Shown here piece by piece: positions 20,525 through 27,541 of a DNA stretch of 64,000 nt (positions within the stretch are counted from its first letter, which is position 1; each line of letters begins with the position of its first letter). A model generated the notes under the pieces. That model did no database searches. It was not told the DNA's origin and was given only the letters and a program-made list of their open reading frames with translations. The position numbers and the translations under genes were made by a program. Source of the stretch: Noviherbaspirillum sp. UKPF54. Its GTDB lineage: Bacteria; Pseudomonadota; Gammaproteobacteria; Burkholderiales; Burkholderiaceae_D. The stretch covers positions 2,976,001 to 3,040,000 of the forward strand of contig NZ_CP040128.1 in the NCBI RefSeq assembly GCF_007874125.1. The letters are read 5' to 3'.

Positions 20525-21286
20525 ATGGCCCTCAATCCACGTCAACGGCGCCTTCTGGAGGTCGTCCGGCAGCGCGTGACGATGTCGGTGGAAGAGCTGG
20601 CGCAAGAGCTGGACGTGACGCCGCAGACGGTGCGCCGGGATGTCAAGCAGATGGAGGAAGCCAAGCTGCTGGCGCGCTACCATGGCGGCGTGGGGCTGCC
20701 CTCTTCGGTCGAAAATATCGACTACAACCAGCGCCAGGTGATGAATATCGAGGCCAAGCGCCGCATCGCGAAGGCCGTGGCCAGGCAGGTGCCGCCGGGC
20801 TGTTCGCTGTTGATCAATATCGGCACCACCACCGAGGAAGTGGCGCGTGCGCTGGCGCACCATCCCGGCTTGCATGTGGTGACCAACAACCTGAACGTTG
20901 CCGCGATCCTGGCCGACAACCCGCAATGCGAAGTAATCGTGGCCGGAGGCGTGGTACGCGCACGCGACCGCGGCATCGTCGGCGAAGCGACCATCGATTT
21001 CATCCGCCAGTTCAAGGTCGATATCGGCATCATCGGCATTTCCAGCATCGAGGCGGACGGCACGCTACGCGACTTCGATCCACGCGAAGTGAAGGTGGCG
21101 CAGGCGATCATCGAGCAGTCGCGCGAAGTGTGGCTGGTGGCGGACCACGACAAGTTCGGGCGCCAGGCGCTGGTGCGCATGGCTCACATGTCGCAGGTCG
21201 ACATCCTGTTTACCGACGCGAGGCCGCCGGAAGCCTTGAACAAGATGTTGAAGGAAGCGCAGGTCAAGGTCGTCATCGCTTCCTGA
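20525..21286 (+). CDS. glpR: DeoR-family repressor GlpR
   Basis: Glycerol-3-phosphate-responsive repressor of the divergent glpDK operon (253 aa). An N-terminal DeoR helix-turn-helix (NPRQRRLLEVVRQRVTMSVEELAQELDVTPQTVRRD, cut here into the segments around residues 3-37) is followed by the sugar-phosphate sensor domain with NIGTTTEEVARAL, VTNNLNVAAIL and ADHDKFGRQALVRM. The ATG at 20525, behind GGAGAAAAGG, gives the conserved N-terminus; the frame is open from 20471. The call as GlpR rather than another DeoR regulator rests on context. Confidence 0.9.
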   Translation: MALNPRQRRLLEVVRQRVTMSVEELAQELDVTPQTVRRDVKQMEEAKLLARYHGGVGLPSSVENIDYNQRQVMNIEAKRRIAKAVARQVPPGCSLLINIGTTTEEVARALAHHPGLHVVTNNLNVAAILADNPQCEVIVAGGVVRARDRGIVGEATIDFIRQFKVDIGIIGISSIEADGTLRDFDPREVKVAQAIIEQSREVWLVADHDKFGRQALVRMAHMSQVDILFTDARPPEALNKMLKEAQVKVVIAS

Positions 21287-21304
21287 TGCAGGCGGACTGC
21301 CACA

Positions 21305-21330
21305 AAAAACGGCGCCGGAGCGCCGTTTTT
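21305..21330. terminator. Bidirectional terminator between glpR and prx
   Basis: Stem AAAAACGGCG / CGCCGTTTTT with a 6-nt loop. It has a T-run on both strands and lies between the convergent stops of glpR (21286) and the peroxiredoxin gene (21350). Confidence 0.85.
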
Positions 21331-21349
21331 CTCGTTCTTCGCAATCGAT

Positions 21350-21856
21350 TCAGCCCAATTGCTTCAGTAACGTTTCCGCATTGGATACCTCGAACTTGCC
21401 TGGCTGTTCGACGTTGAGCTGTTTCACGACACCATCCTCGACCAGCATCGAATAGCGCTGCGAACGGATGCCCATGCCTCTGGCCGTGAGATCGAACTCC
21501 AGCCCGAGCGCCTTGGTGAAGGCCGCGCTGCCGTCGGCCATCATGCGCACCACGCCGGTCGCCTTCTGGTCGCGCCCCCAGGCGCCCATCACGAATGCGT
21601 CGTTGACCGAGATGCACCAGATTTCATCAACGCCCTTGGCCTTGAACTTGTCGGCCGCCGCGACATAGCCTGGCACATGCTGAGCCGAACAGGTCGGGGT
21701 GAAAGCGCCCGGCAGGCCGAAGATCGCGATTTTCTTGCCCTTCGTCAGCTCGCCGACCTGGAAGGTATTGGGGCCGAGGGAGCAGCCCTCGGATGCGGTT
21801 TCGATAAATTCCGACAGGGTGCCTTCGGGCAGGCGTTCGCCCACTTTGATCGTCAT
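21350..21856 (-). CDS. Peroxiredoxin (Prx5-type)
   Basis: Thiol peroxidase that reduces peroxides (168 aa). The peroxidatic Cys is in GLPGAFTPTCSAQHVPGY (residue 56), and RSQRYSMLVEDGVV is typical of the Prx5 group. The ATG at 21856 behind AGAGG gives the family start; a longer open frame to 22018 is unconserved. In related genomes this gene lies between ftsZ and lpxC. Here it is cut off from ftsZ by the nirK cassette and an insertion element. A terminator hairpin (21891-21921) sits just upstream on the same strand and is most simply the relic of the ftsZ terminator. Confidence 0.9.
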   Translation of the reverse strand: MTIKVGERLPEGTLSEFIETASEGCSLGPNTFQVGELTKGKKIAIFGLPGAFTPTCSAQHVPGYVAAADKFKAKGVDEIWCISVNDAFVMGAWGRDQKATGVVRMMADGSAAFTKALGLEFDLTARGMGIRSQRYSMLVEDGVVKQLNVEQPGKFEVSNAETLLKQLG

Positions 21857-21964
21857 GATGCGGTCCTCTTCTCTTTTTAATGTGGCAAAGAAAAAACGCC
21901 GCGCCCACCCGGGCGCGGCGTGCAAACCGCAGTATGCCTCGTTCCAGCGAACGTTGCAGAAAGG
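21851..21964. repeat. Copy A of the ftsZ-prx junction (direct repeat)
   Basis: Contains the prx start, its leader, a terminator hairpin and about 45 bp beyond. It aligns in register with 25161-25212 and, across the insertion element, with 27478-27527. The 38-bp core 21865-21902 matches 25175-25212 at 34 positions. The outer flank 21851-21864 matches at 9 of 14, and 21921-21964 matches 27484-27527 at 29 of 44. The two copies bracket nirK-nirV-sco. Confidence 0.75.
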
Positions 21965-22062
21965 CTCGGCAGCCCCGCATCCATATACCGGGTTTCGCGC
22001 GTGGCGTCTATATGGCAAAGGGATGACCGCCTATCCTCCCCTTTGCGTGTATTCGGAGAAAA

Positions 22063-22105
22063 TTGATTTGAGTCAATCACAATAGATGTATCCGGCAGGT
22101 ATCTT
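22063..22105 (+). promoter_or_regulatory. FNR/Dnr-type box and -10 of the nirK promoter
   Basis: TTGAT-TTGA-GTCAA at 22063-22076 matches the FNR/Dnr/NnrR consensus TTGAT-N4-ATCAA except for one base. A -10-like TATCTT lies at 22100-22105, 23 nt downstream, the spacing of a class II FNR-type promoter. The nirK ATG is 75 bp beyond the box. Confidence 0.75.
22083..22105. promoter_or_regulatory. Possible NsrR-like site over the nirK -10
   Basis: A 23-bp sequence with the 11-1-11 layout of NsrR sites: left half TAGATGTATCC, right half GCAGGTATCTT. It matches about 12-13 of the 20 specified positions, so it is weak, but it lies exactly over the -10 region where a repressor would act. Confidence 0.35.
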
Positions 22106-22150
22106 CCGTCCAAGCAACTCATTTTTTACTCATTGCCTCAAAGGCCCATC

Positions 22151-23653
22151 ATGAAAGCTTCGATCAAGACGATATCCGCCCTGCTTGCAGCGGCAGGCAT
22201 GGCAATCAGCCTGTCTCTCCCCGGCGTCAATGCATTCGCCGCCAAACCGGCTCCGGCCAAATCGGCGGGCGATTTCGGCCCGCCGCAAGGGCCGGCCATT
22301 CACGCCACGCTGACCAGCCCGCCGTTTGTTCCGCCTCCGATCAAGCGCAAGTACCCGGCCAAGGTCATCGTCGACCTCGAAGTCGTCGAAAAGGAAATGC
22401 AAATTTCGGAAGGCGTCAGCTACACCTTCTGGACCTTCGGCGGCACCGTCCCCGGCAGCTTCATCCGCGTGCGTCAGGGCGATACCGTCGAGTTTCACCT
22501 GAAGAATCACCCGAGCAGCAAGATGCCGCATAACATCGACCTGCACGGCGTGACCGGCCCGGGCGGCGGCGCCGCGTCGAGCTTCACCGCGCCGGGACAT
22601 GAATCGCAATTCACCTTCAAGGCACTCAACGAAGGCCTGTATGTCTACCACTGCGCCACCGCGCCGGTCGGCATGCATATCGCCAACGGCATGTACGGCC
22701 TGATCCTGGTCGAGCCGCCGGAAGGCTTGCCGCCGGTCGACCGCGAATACTATGTGATGCAGGGCGATTTCTACACCACCGGCAAGTATCGCGAAAAAGG
22801 CGCGCAGCCGTTCGACATGGAAAAGGCGATCGATGAACGGCCGACCTATGTCGTGTTCAACGGAGCCGAAGGCTCGCTCACCGGCGACAAGGCGTTGAAG
22901 GCGAACACCAATGAAAAGGTGCGCCTGTTCGTCGGCAACGGCGGCCCGAACCTGGTGTCGAGCTTCCATGTGATCGGCGCGATTTTCGACCGCGTGCGCT
23001 TCGAAGGCGGCACCCGCACCCAGGAAAACGTGCAGACCACGATGATTCCCGCCGGTGGCGCTGCGGTCGTCGAGTACACCACCCACGTGCCGGGCAGCTA
23101 TCCGCTGGTCGATCACTCGATCTTCCGTGCCTTTAACAAGGGTGCGCTGGCGATCATGAAGGTCGACGGCCCGGAAAACAAGGCGATCTACTCCGGCAAG
23201 GAAGTGGACTCGGTCTACCTCGGCGACCGCGCACAGCCGAACATGGCCGCGGTGACTGCCGCGACCAAGGCTGCCGCGAGCGGCAAGCTGACTGCCGAAG
23301 ACCAGATCAAGGCCGGCAGCCAGCTGTTTGCCGGCACCTGCTCGGTCTGCCACCAGAGCAACGGCGCGGGCCTGCCCGGCGTGTTCCCGCCGCTGGCGAA
23401 ATCGGACTTCCTGAACGCGGACCACAAGCGCGCCATCGACATCGTGCTGCGCGGCCTGAACGGCAAGGTCACCGTCAACGGCAAGGAGTACGACTCGGTC
23501 ATGCCGCCGATGAACCAGCTCAACGATGACGAGATCGCCAACATCCTGACCTACGTGATCAACAGCTGGGAAAACAAGGGTGGCCGCATCACCGTGGAAG
23601 AAGTCAAGGCAGCTCGCGCCAAGGCCGCACCGGCCGTGAACGCCGGCCACTAA
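22151..23653 (+). CDS. nirK: Copper nitrite reductase NirK with C-terminal cytochrome c domain
   Basis: Periplasmic enzyme reducing nitrite to NO (500 aa). A Sec signal peptide (about residues 1-30) precedes two cupredoxin domains. Type 1 copper ligands are His127, Cys168, His176 and Met181; type 2 ligands include His132 and His167. Asp130 fits the catalytic Asp, and [10 protein letters not shown] and [10 protein letters not shown] supply the catalytic and third type 2 His. A linker (about 355-390) leads to a class I cytochrome c domain with heme motif CSVCH and axial Met in VMPPMNQL, as in the fused enzyme of Ralstonia pickettii. It heads nirK-nirV-sco behind an FNR-type promoter. A second, cd1-type nitrite reductase gene lies at the window end. 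Confidence 0.95.
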   Translation: MKASIKTISALLAAAGMAISLSLPGVNAFAAKPAPAKSAGDFGPPQGPAIHATLTSPPFVPPPIKRKYPAKVIVDLEVVEKEMQISEGVSYTFWTFGGTVPGSFIRVRQGDTVEFHLKNHPSSKMPHNIDLHGVTGPGGGAASSFTAPGHESQFTFKALNEGLYVYHCATAPVGMHIANGMYGLILVEPPEGLPPVDREYYVMQGDFYTTGKYREKGAQPFDMEKAIDERPTYVVFNGAEGSLTGDKALKANTNEKVRLFVGNGGPNLVSSFHVIGAIFDRVRFEGGTRTQENVQTTMIPAGGAAVVEYTTHVPGSYPLVDHSIFRAFNKGALAIMKVDGPENKAIYSGKEVDSVYLGDRAQPNMAAVTAATKAAASGKLTAEDQIKAGSQLFAGTCSVCHQSNGAGLPGVFPPLAKSDFLNADHKRAIDIVLRGLNGKVTVNGKEYDSVMPPMNQLNDDEIANILTYVINSWENKGGRITVEEVKAARAKAAPAVNAGH

Positions 23654-23683
23654 GACGACACGGTAATCAAAGGAAGGCATGCG

Positions 23684-24490
23684 ATGAGCAAGTTCCGTCA
23701 ATCCCTTCACGCCACGGCAGTTGCAAGCGCACTGCTGCTGGCGGCAGGAATCGCATGCGCGGCGCCGGCCGGTGCGAACTATGCGCCTATCCAGGCCGGC
23801 GCTTTCACCAGCGTGCTTTCCGGCGACGCCGACAAGGAGCCGGTCAAGGTGGCGCCGTTCGCGCTGCGTACCACGCCGGTCACCAACGGCGAATTCCGCG
23901 ACTTCGTATTGCGCCACCCGCAATGGCAGCGGGGGAAGATTCCCGCGACCTTTGCGGATGGCAGTTATCTGCACGACTGGCAAAGTCCGGCGGATCCCGG
24001 CGCCGACAAGGCAAACCAGCCGGTGACCAGCGTCAGCTGGTTTGCCGCGCAGGCTTTCTGCGAAAGCGAAGGCGCGCGGCTTCCCACCTGGTATGAATGG
24101 GAATACGTGGCGGCCGCCGATGACACCCATGCGGACGCGCGGCGCGACCCGTCCTGGCGCGCGCGCATCCTGAACTGGTACGGGCAATCGTCCAGCACGC
24201 CGCCGGCGGCGGTGGGCGGCCCCGCCAATTTTTACGGCGTGCGCGACATGCACGGACTGGTGTGGGAATGGGTCGATGACTTCAATGCCCTGCTGGTCAG
24301 CGCCGACAGCCGCAATCAGGGCGATCCGGACAAGCTGCAGTTTTGCGGCGCCGGCGCGATCAGCCTGCAGGACCGCGAAAACTATGCGGTGCTGATGCGC
24401 ATCGCGCTGCTGTCCTCGCTGGGCGGCGCGGACACCACCAACAATCTCGGGTTTCGCTGCGCCCGGGGCAATGCAATGGAAGCGAAATGA
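23684..24490 (+). CDS. nirV: NirV-like formylglycine-generating-enzyme-family protein
   Basis: Protein (268 aa) of the FGE/SUMF1 fold with an N-terminal signal peptide (about residues 1-26). Family segments are TTPVTNGEFRDFVLRHPQW, VTSVSWFAAQAFCESEGARL, LPTWYEWEYVAAA, YGVRDMHGLVWEWVDDFN and NLGFRCARG. The position directly behind nirK matches nirV of rhizobial and Rhodobacter nirK-nirV pairs, whose role is still unclear. It starts 30 bp after nirK, and its stop overlaps the sco start (ATGA), so all three genes are one operon. Confidence 0.85.
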   Translation: MSKFRQSLHATAVASALLLAAGIACAAPAGANYAPIQAGAFTSVLSGDADKEPVKVAPFALRTTPVTNGEFRDFVLRHPQWQRGKIPATFADGSYLHDWQSPADPGADKANQPVTSVSWFAAQAFCESEGARLPTWYEWEYVAAADDTHADARRDPSWRARILNWYGQSSSTPPAAVGGPANFYGVRDMHGLVWEWVDDFNALLVSADSRNQGDPDKLQFCGAGAISLQDRENYAVLMRIALLSSLGGADTTNNLGFRCARGNAMEAK

Positions 24491-25116
24491 AACAATATCT
24501 TCGAAAGAATGGCGCGCTGCTGCTGGCGAACCTGATGCTCGCCTGCGTTGCGCTGTATGAAGGCAATACACTGGCAAGAGCGGCGGAAACACCGGCCGCG
24601 AGCGTGGCGCCATTGCCGGGCGATTCGGTATATCAGCTGCAGGTGCCGCTGGTCAACCAGAACGGGCAGGCGTTCGAGCTGGCTTCGCGCCGGGGCAAGC
24701 CGTCCATCGTCAGCATGTTTTATACATCCTGCCAGTTTGTCTGTCCGATGCTGATCGAGACGGTCCAGGCCAACGAAGCGAAATTGACGCCGGATGAGCG
24801 CGCGCAGATTTCGACGCTATTGGTCAGCTTCGACCCGGTGCACGACGACGTGCCTGCGTTGAAGGCAGTGGTCGACAAGCGCAAGCTCGATGCCAGCCGC
24901 TGGTCGCTGACGCGCACCGATGCTGCAGCCGCGCGCAAGCTCGCGGCCGCGCTCGGCATCCAGTACCGCCAGCTGGCCAATGGCGATTTCAATCACAGCA
25001 CCGTGCTGATCCTGCTCGATGCGCAGGGCCGTATCGTCGGTCGTACCAACAAGCTGGGTGCCGCCGATCCGGAATTCCTGAAGCAGATACGCGATACGCT
25101 GCACGCCTCAAAATGA
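24487..25116 (+). CDS. SCO1/SenC-family copper chaperone
   Basis: Membrane- or periplasm-located thioredoxin-fold protein (209 aa) of the Sco family, which deliver copper to cuproenzymes. An N-terminal hydrophobic signal or anchor (about 8-33) precedes the copper motif CQFVC in FYTSCQFVCPMLIE. The distal copper His is in DFNHSTVLILLD, and LLVSFDPVHDDVPALK is also conserved. The start ATG overlaps the nirV stop. Given the operon, the likely client is NirK rather than cytochrome oxidase; that is inference from context. Confidence 0.88.
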   Translation: MKQYLRKNGALLLANLMLACVALYEGNTLARAAETPAASVAPLPGDSVYQLQVPLVNQNGQAFELASRRGKPSIVSMFYTSCQFVCPMLIETVQANEAKLTPDERAQISTLLVSFDPVHDDVPALKAVVDKRKLDASRWSLTRTDAAAARKLAAALGIQYRQLANGDFNHSTVLILLDAQGRIVGRTNKLGAADPEFLKQIRDTLHASK

Positions 25117-25125
25117 CTCTCGTGC

Positions 25126-25148
25126 CCGCGACACACGTGCTGTCGCGG
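25126..25148 (+). terminator. Hairpin after sco
   Basis: Perfect 8-bp stem CCGCGACA / TGTCGCGG with a 7-nt loop, starting 10 bp after the sco stop. No T-run follows directly, so it is a possible rather than certain terminator of nirK-nirV-sco. Confidence 0.45.
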
Positions 25149-25160
25149 CGCTTCATGCGT

Positions 25161-25220
25161 CGTCACGGCGCAGCCCTCTTCTCTTTCTAACGCAGCAAAG
25201 AAAAAACGCCGCACCAAGGT
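25161..25220. repeat. Copy B (left part) of the ftsZ-prx junction
   Basis: Counterpart of 21851-21902. On the minus strand it reads a terminator stem with its T-run, then a leader like that of prx, then GTGACGACG where prx has ATGACGATC, so it looks like a decayed prx 5' end. The last nine bases, 25212-25220 (CACCAAGGT), are the left target duplication of the insertion element. Confidence 0.7.
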
Positions 25221-25248
25221 CTAGGCGTTAAGTTAACGTGTTGAAAAA
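25212..25248 (+). repeat. Left target duplication and left terminal inverted repeat
   Basis: Target duplication CACCAAGGT (25212-25220), then the 28-bp TIR (25221-25248) beginning CTAGGCGTTAAGTTAACG and ending in five A. The TIR is the exact reverse complement of 27441-27468; matching stops on the inner side after 28 bp. Confidence 0.95.
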
Positions 25249-25254
25249 ATTAAG

Positions 25255-25290
25255 CCCGCGTAAGCAGCAATGCTCCGCGGGTTTTTCTTT
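25255..25290 (+). terminator. Rho-independent terminator inside the left end of the element
   Basis: Stem CCCGCG (25255-25260) / CGCGGG (25276-25281) with an inner AGCA/TGCT pairing, followed by TTTTTCTTT. It points into the element and lies only 6 bp inside the TIR. It would stop transcription entering from the flank, here from nirK-nirV-sco. Confidence 0.75.
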
Positions 25291-25338
25291 GGGCTGCAGT
25301 ATCATGGCTACTGTTTTCTCCTGCAGAGCCAATCAATA

Positions 25339-25551
25339 ATGAGTACAGCCGTCCTCGAATCCGTGCTGACATGCCCGAACTGTGGTTTTGCCAAGCGCGA
25401 GACGATGCCTACCGACGCCTGCCAGTTCTACTACGAATGCGAGAACTGCAAGGCAATTCTTCGGCCCAAGCCAGGCGACTGCTGCGTCTTTTGCTCTTAC
25501 GGGTCCGTAAAATGCCCGCCTATCCAGGAACAGCGGAGTTGTTGTGGCTGA
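25339..25551 (+). CDS. GDCCVxC-domain small protein (transposon passenger)
   Basis: Protein of 70 aa with eight or more cysteines: CPNCGF near residue 11, CENC near 35, the signature PGDCCVFCSYGSVKCPP near 47-62 and a terminal CC. It belongs to the family annotated as GDCCVxC-domain (seleno)proteins, in which the first of the paired Cys may be Sec; here it is a normal TGC Cys codon. The zinc-ribbon-like or redox function is unknown. It sits inside the insertion element, opposite to and 8 bp from the transposase stop, so it is a passenger gene. The ATG at 25339 gives the conserved start. Confidence 0.8.
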   Translation: MSTAVLESVLTCPNCGFAKRETMPTDACQFYYECENCKAILRPKPGDCCVFCSYGSVKCPPIQEQRSCCG

Positions 25552-25559
25552 GGGCCGGG

Positions 25560-27383
25560 TTATCGTGTGAAATAAATGATTTCTTCGGGCTCAAGGGGAG
25601 CCTGAGCGAGTCCCAACCGCATGGCTGGAGTTTTTCCGTCCTTGCCGACTTCGGTGAAGTTATGGATGACGCGGTAAATACCAAGTAACTTTTCCACGAA
25701 AGCTGGGTTGTATGGGCTATAGCCGTACCAGGTCCGGCCATCCCGACTGGCGGTTTTGATAGGCCGCTCCAAGGGATTGAGACTTCGGCGAACCCTCTGG
25801 AAGAAATTGTCGATGCCATGCAGGCTTGCCTTGAGAAACAGCATTGCTTGATGGTCCAGGTCATAATCCCCGAGGTCCGTTAGCCAACACATCGCCTTTT
25901 CAGGCTCTGACATGTTTGGAATCGGGTGGACGCACCAACGGTCGCTCCATTTGCCAACTGCGACTGCCCGGCTGATTTCGTCCTTCATCATGGCCAGTTC
26001 CACGCCCTGCGGTGACAGGGCGGGATTTGCGTCCTGGTAGGCCTTAAAGATTGCGCGGGCTGAACTGATGGCCGACCGCTTCTTGTCAATGGTCATCTCC
26101 TTGGCGGTTCGGACATAGAACACATCTACGCGGCGAGCCCGGATGTCGGGTGCGAATGCGGCTAAGCAAGCGGCACGTATACCGGAGTCCTGGTCCAGAA
26201 AGAACCTGATTTTCTCGACCCGCCGCAGCAACCCTTTCAGGAACAAGAAATGGGCATACATCACGTATTCCTCGTGAGTCTGCATACCCTTCGCTTCGGG
26301 TAGCTTTTGCCCTTCGTCCTTCAGTTCAGAAACCTCGGAATCTTCGCGTGACGCCGCAGCGTCGTACTGGTCCTCAATCTTGGCGCCTAGCGCCTGCGAC
26401 ACCGGGCCCTTCTTCGCCTTGGCTGATTTCCGGTCGCGCTCGCGCTTTACCGCGTCCAACCCCTCCTCGTAGTCGTGACTAAGCCAGACCCGAGCGTACT
26501 TCCGGTGCGGATATGGCAACTCGGCATCACGGGCGGCCAAGGCATCCGACTCGACTTCGGACGGATTCAGGAAAGGGTCGAAGTTAAGGTGCATCCCGAA
26601 CACGTAGCCTGTATGGTTGTCGGCGCTACCGATAGCCCGGAGAACGACGTTCCGGCGGTCGGTGTCCCGGCTCCAGTTGACCTTGTACTCTTGGCGGTCG
26701 ACACTGACATACAGCCGGGAGAGGTCTAACTCGAAAAGGGCTTGCTCTCGTGCTGAGGCAAAGGCGAGGCATTGGCGATAAAGAAAGTCGATTTTGCCGT
26801 ACAAGGTAACCGCGTTGAGCCCGGTCACCTTCGCGATTCTGCGCAACGGCATTTTGTTTGTCAGCGACAGCAGGATTGTCTTGTTCAGATGGGTAATCCG
26901 TTGCCGCTTGAGTGCACGACCACCGGCCGTAAACGTCTTCAAGCAAAGGCGGCAGCGCCAACGAGGCGAGCCAGCCGGAGTTGTCCCGAAGCGGTAATAG
27001 GCTCCGTCGGTTTCAACAGGGACATGATGGTTAGTACATTCAGTATCGGGGCAACTCGCTGACTCTATCGGCAGCAAATGCTGTGTCAGCCGATACACCT
27101 CTTCTGCAACCGCCAGGTTGCTCTTGATGGAAAAGTGTTCACCGCAGAGGAGGCATTTCAGGGAGGGACGAAGCTTGCCGACCGCTCCGATGGTGTAAGC
27201 GGAGCCCGGCTGGACGCCTAGCGCGGTTTCCTTACGTCGTGCCCATTTGGCCAACTTCGCGGGTACACCGAAGTTCGGGCACGTAGGACTCTTGCAGAAA
27301 TTGACGTTGATTCCTCCGACCTCCGGGGGAAGGGGCGGATTGCTTGGCGGTGGGCCTTCTGGCTCGGAAAAAATCGTCTGCAA
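25560..27383 (-). CDS. DDE-type transposase with duplicated zinc ribbon (IS1-like, tentative)
   Basis: Probable transposase of the element (607 aa). The N-terminus has two Cys4 zinc ribbons (Cys30, 35, 77, 80 and Cys111, 116, 144, 147, the latter in WRCRLCLKTF as in IS1 InsA). An HTH follows at about 171-200 (TNKMPLRRIAKVTGLNAVTL). The catalytic domain has candidate acids Asp229 (VSVDRQ), Asp397/399 (FFLDQDSG) and the Glu of NPLERP near 540. It ends with a YSPYNP...LLGIYRV...TPAMRLGLA tail common in DDE transposases. A Lys/Glu-rich insert (about 300-370) makes it longer than IS1 transposases. The start is a TTG at 27383 with AGGGGA as Shine-Dalgarno. Location between perfect TIRs is the best support for function. 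Confidence 0.78.
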   Translation of the reverse strand: MQTIFSEPEGPPPSNPPLPPEVGGINVNFCKSPTCPNFGVPAKLAKWARRKETALGVQPGSAYTIGAVGKLRPSLKCLLCGEHFSIKSNLAVAEEVYRLTQHLLPIESASCPDTECTNHHVPVETDGAYYRFGTTPAGSPRWRCRLCLKTFTAGGRALKRQRITHLNKTILLSLTNKMPLRRIAKVTGLNAVTLYGKIDFLYRQCLAFASAREQALFELDLSRLYVSVDRQEYKVNWSRDTDRRNVVLRAIGSADNHTGYVFGMHLNFDPFLNPSEVESDALAARDAELPYPHRKYARVWLSHDYEEGLDAVKRERDRKSAKAKKGPVSQALGAKIEDQYDAAASREDSEVSELKDEGQKLPEAKGMQTHEEYVMYAHFLFLKGLLRRVEKIRFFLDQDSGIRAACLAAFAPDIRARRVDVFYVRTAKEMTIDKKRSAISSARAIFKAYQDANPALSPQGVELAMMKDEISRAVAVGKWSDRWCVHPIPNMSEPEKAMCWLTDLGDYDLDHQAMLFLKASLHGIDNFFQRVRRSLNPLERPIKTASRDGRTWYGYSPYNPAFVEKLLGIYRVIHNFTEVGKDGKTPAMRLGLAQAPLEPEEIIYFTR

Positions 27384-27390
27384 TGAAGAA

Positions 27391-27420
27391 TCCCCTATAA
27401 GTCGTTAAACCTATAGGGGA
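27391..27420 (-). promoter_or_regulatory. Hairpin sequestering the transposase Shine-Dalgarno
   Basis: Perfect 9-bp inverted repeat (TCCCCTATA at 27391-27399 and TATAGGGGA at 27412-27420) with a 12-nt loop. On the minus-strand transcript the second arm carries AGGGGA, the ribosome site of the TTG start at 27383. A transcript entering from outside would contain both arms and hide the site; one starting inside the loop would not. This resembles the read-through guard of IS10/IS50. Confidence 0.6.
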
Positions 27421-27440
27421 TTTTGAACTTTTAGCCAACG

Positions 27441-27477
27441 TTTTTCAACACGTTAACTTAACGCCTAGCACCAAGGT
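27441..27477 (-). repeat. Right terminal inverted repeat and right target duplication
   Basis: TIR 27441-27468 (five T, then CAACACGTTAACTTAACG, ending CCTAG) is the exact reverse complement of the left TIR. It is followed by the target duplication CACCAAGGT at 27469-27477. Confidence 0.95.
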
Positions 27478-27527
27478 GCGGCGTTCCAACTGCGATCTGC
27501 CCTGTTCCGGAGAACCTGACAGACGGG
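27469..27527 (-). terminator. Split ftsZ terminator and copy B (right part) of the junction
   Basis: On the minus strand the ftsZ transcript meets AACGCCGCACC and then the insertion element. The complementary arm and T-run now lie 2.25 kb away at 25201-25220. The intact hairpin would be an 11-bp stem with a short loop. 27484-27527 aligns with 21921-21964 (29 of 44), completing copy B of the ftsZ-prx junction. Confidence 0.75.
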
Positions 27528-27541
27528 TCAAGCGGAGAAGC

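Larger units (their letters stand above)
25221..27468. mobile_element. 2248-bp insertion element with passenger gene
   Basis: A complete insertion-sequence-like element. Its ends are perfect 28-bp terminal inverted repeats (25221-25248 and 27441-27468). It is flanked by 9-bp direct repeats CACCAAGGT (25212-25220 and 27469-27477). Removing the element and one repeat restores an uninterrupted hairpin, the ftsZ terminator, which confirms the boundaries. It carries a 607-aa DDE-type transposase on the minus strand and a 70-aa GDCCVxC protein on the plus strand, tail to tail. The 9-bp duplication and the transposase's zinc-ribbon plus HTH head recall the IS1 group, but the TIR sequence was not matched to a named family. 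Intact ends and genes suggest a recent, possibly active insertion. Confidence 0.93.

Noticed and set aside
21891..21921. Terminator hairpin just upstream of prx read as an attenuator
   Set aside because: It is more simply explained as copy A of the ftsZ terminator left by the junction duplication.
22130..24613. 827-codon frame antisense to nirK-nirV
   Set aside because: It crosses two well-supported genes and their gap, with shadow-like Arg/Gly/His-rich composition.
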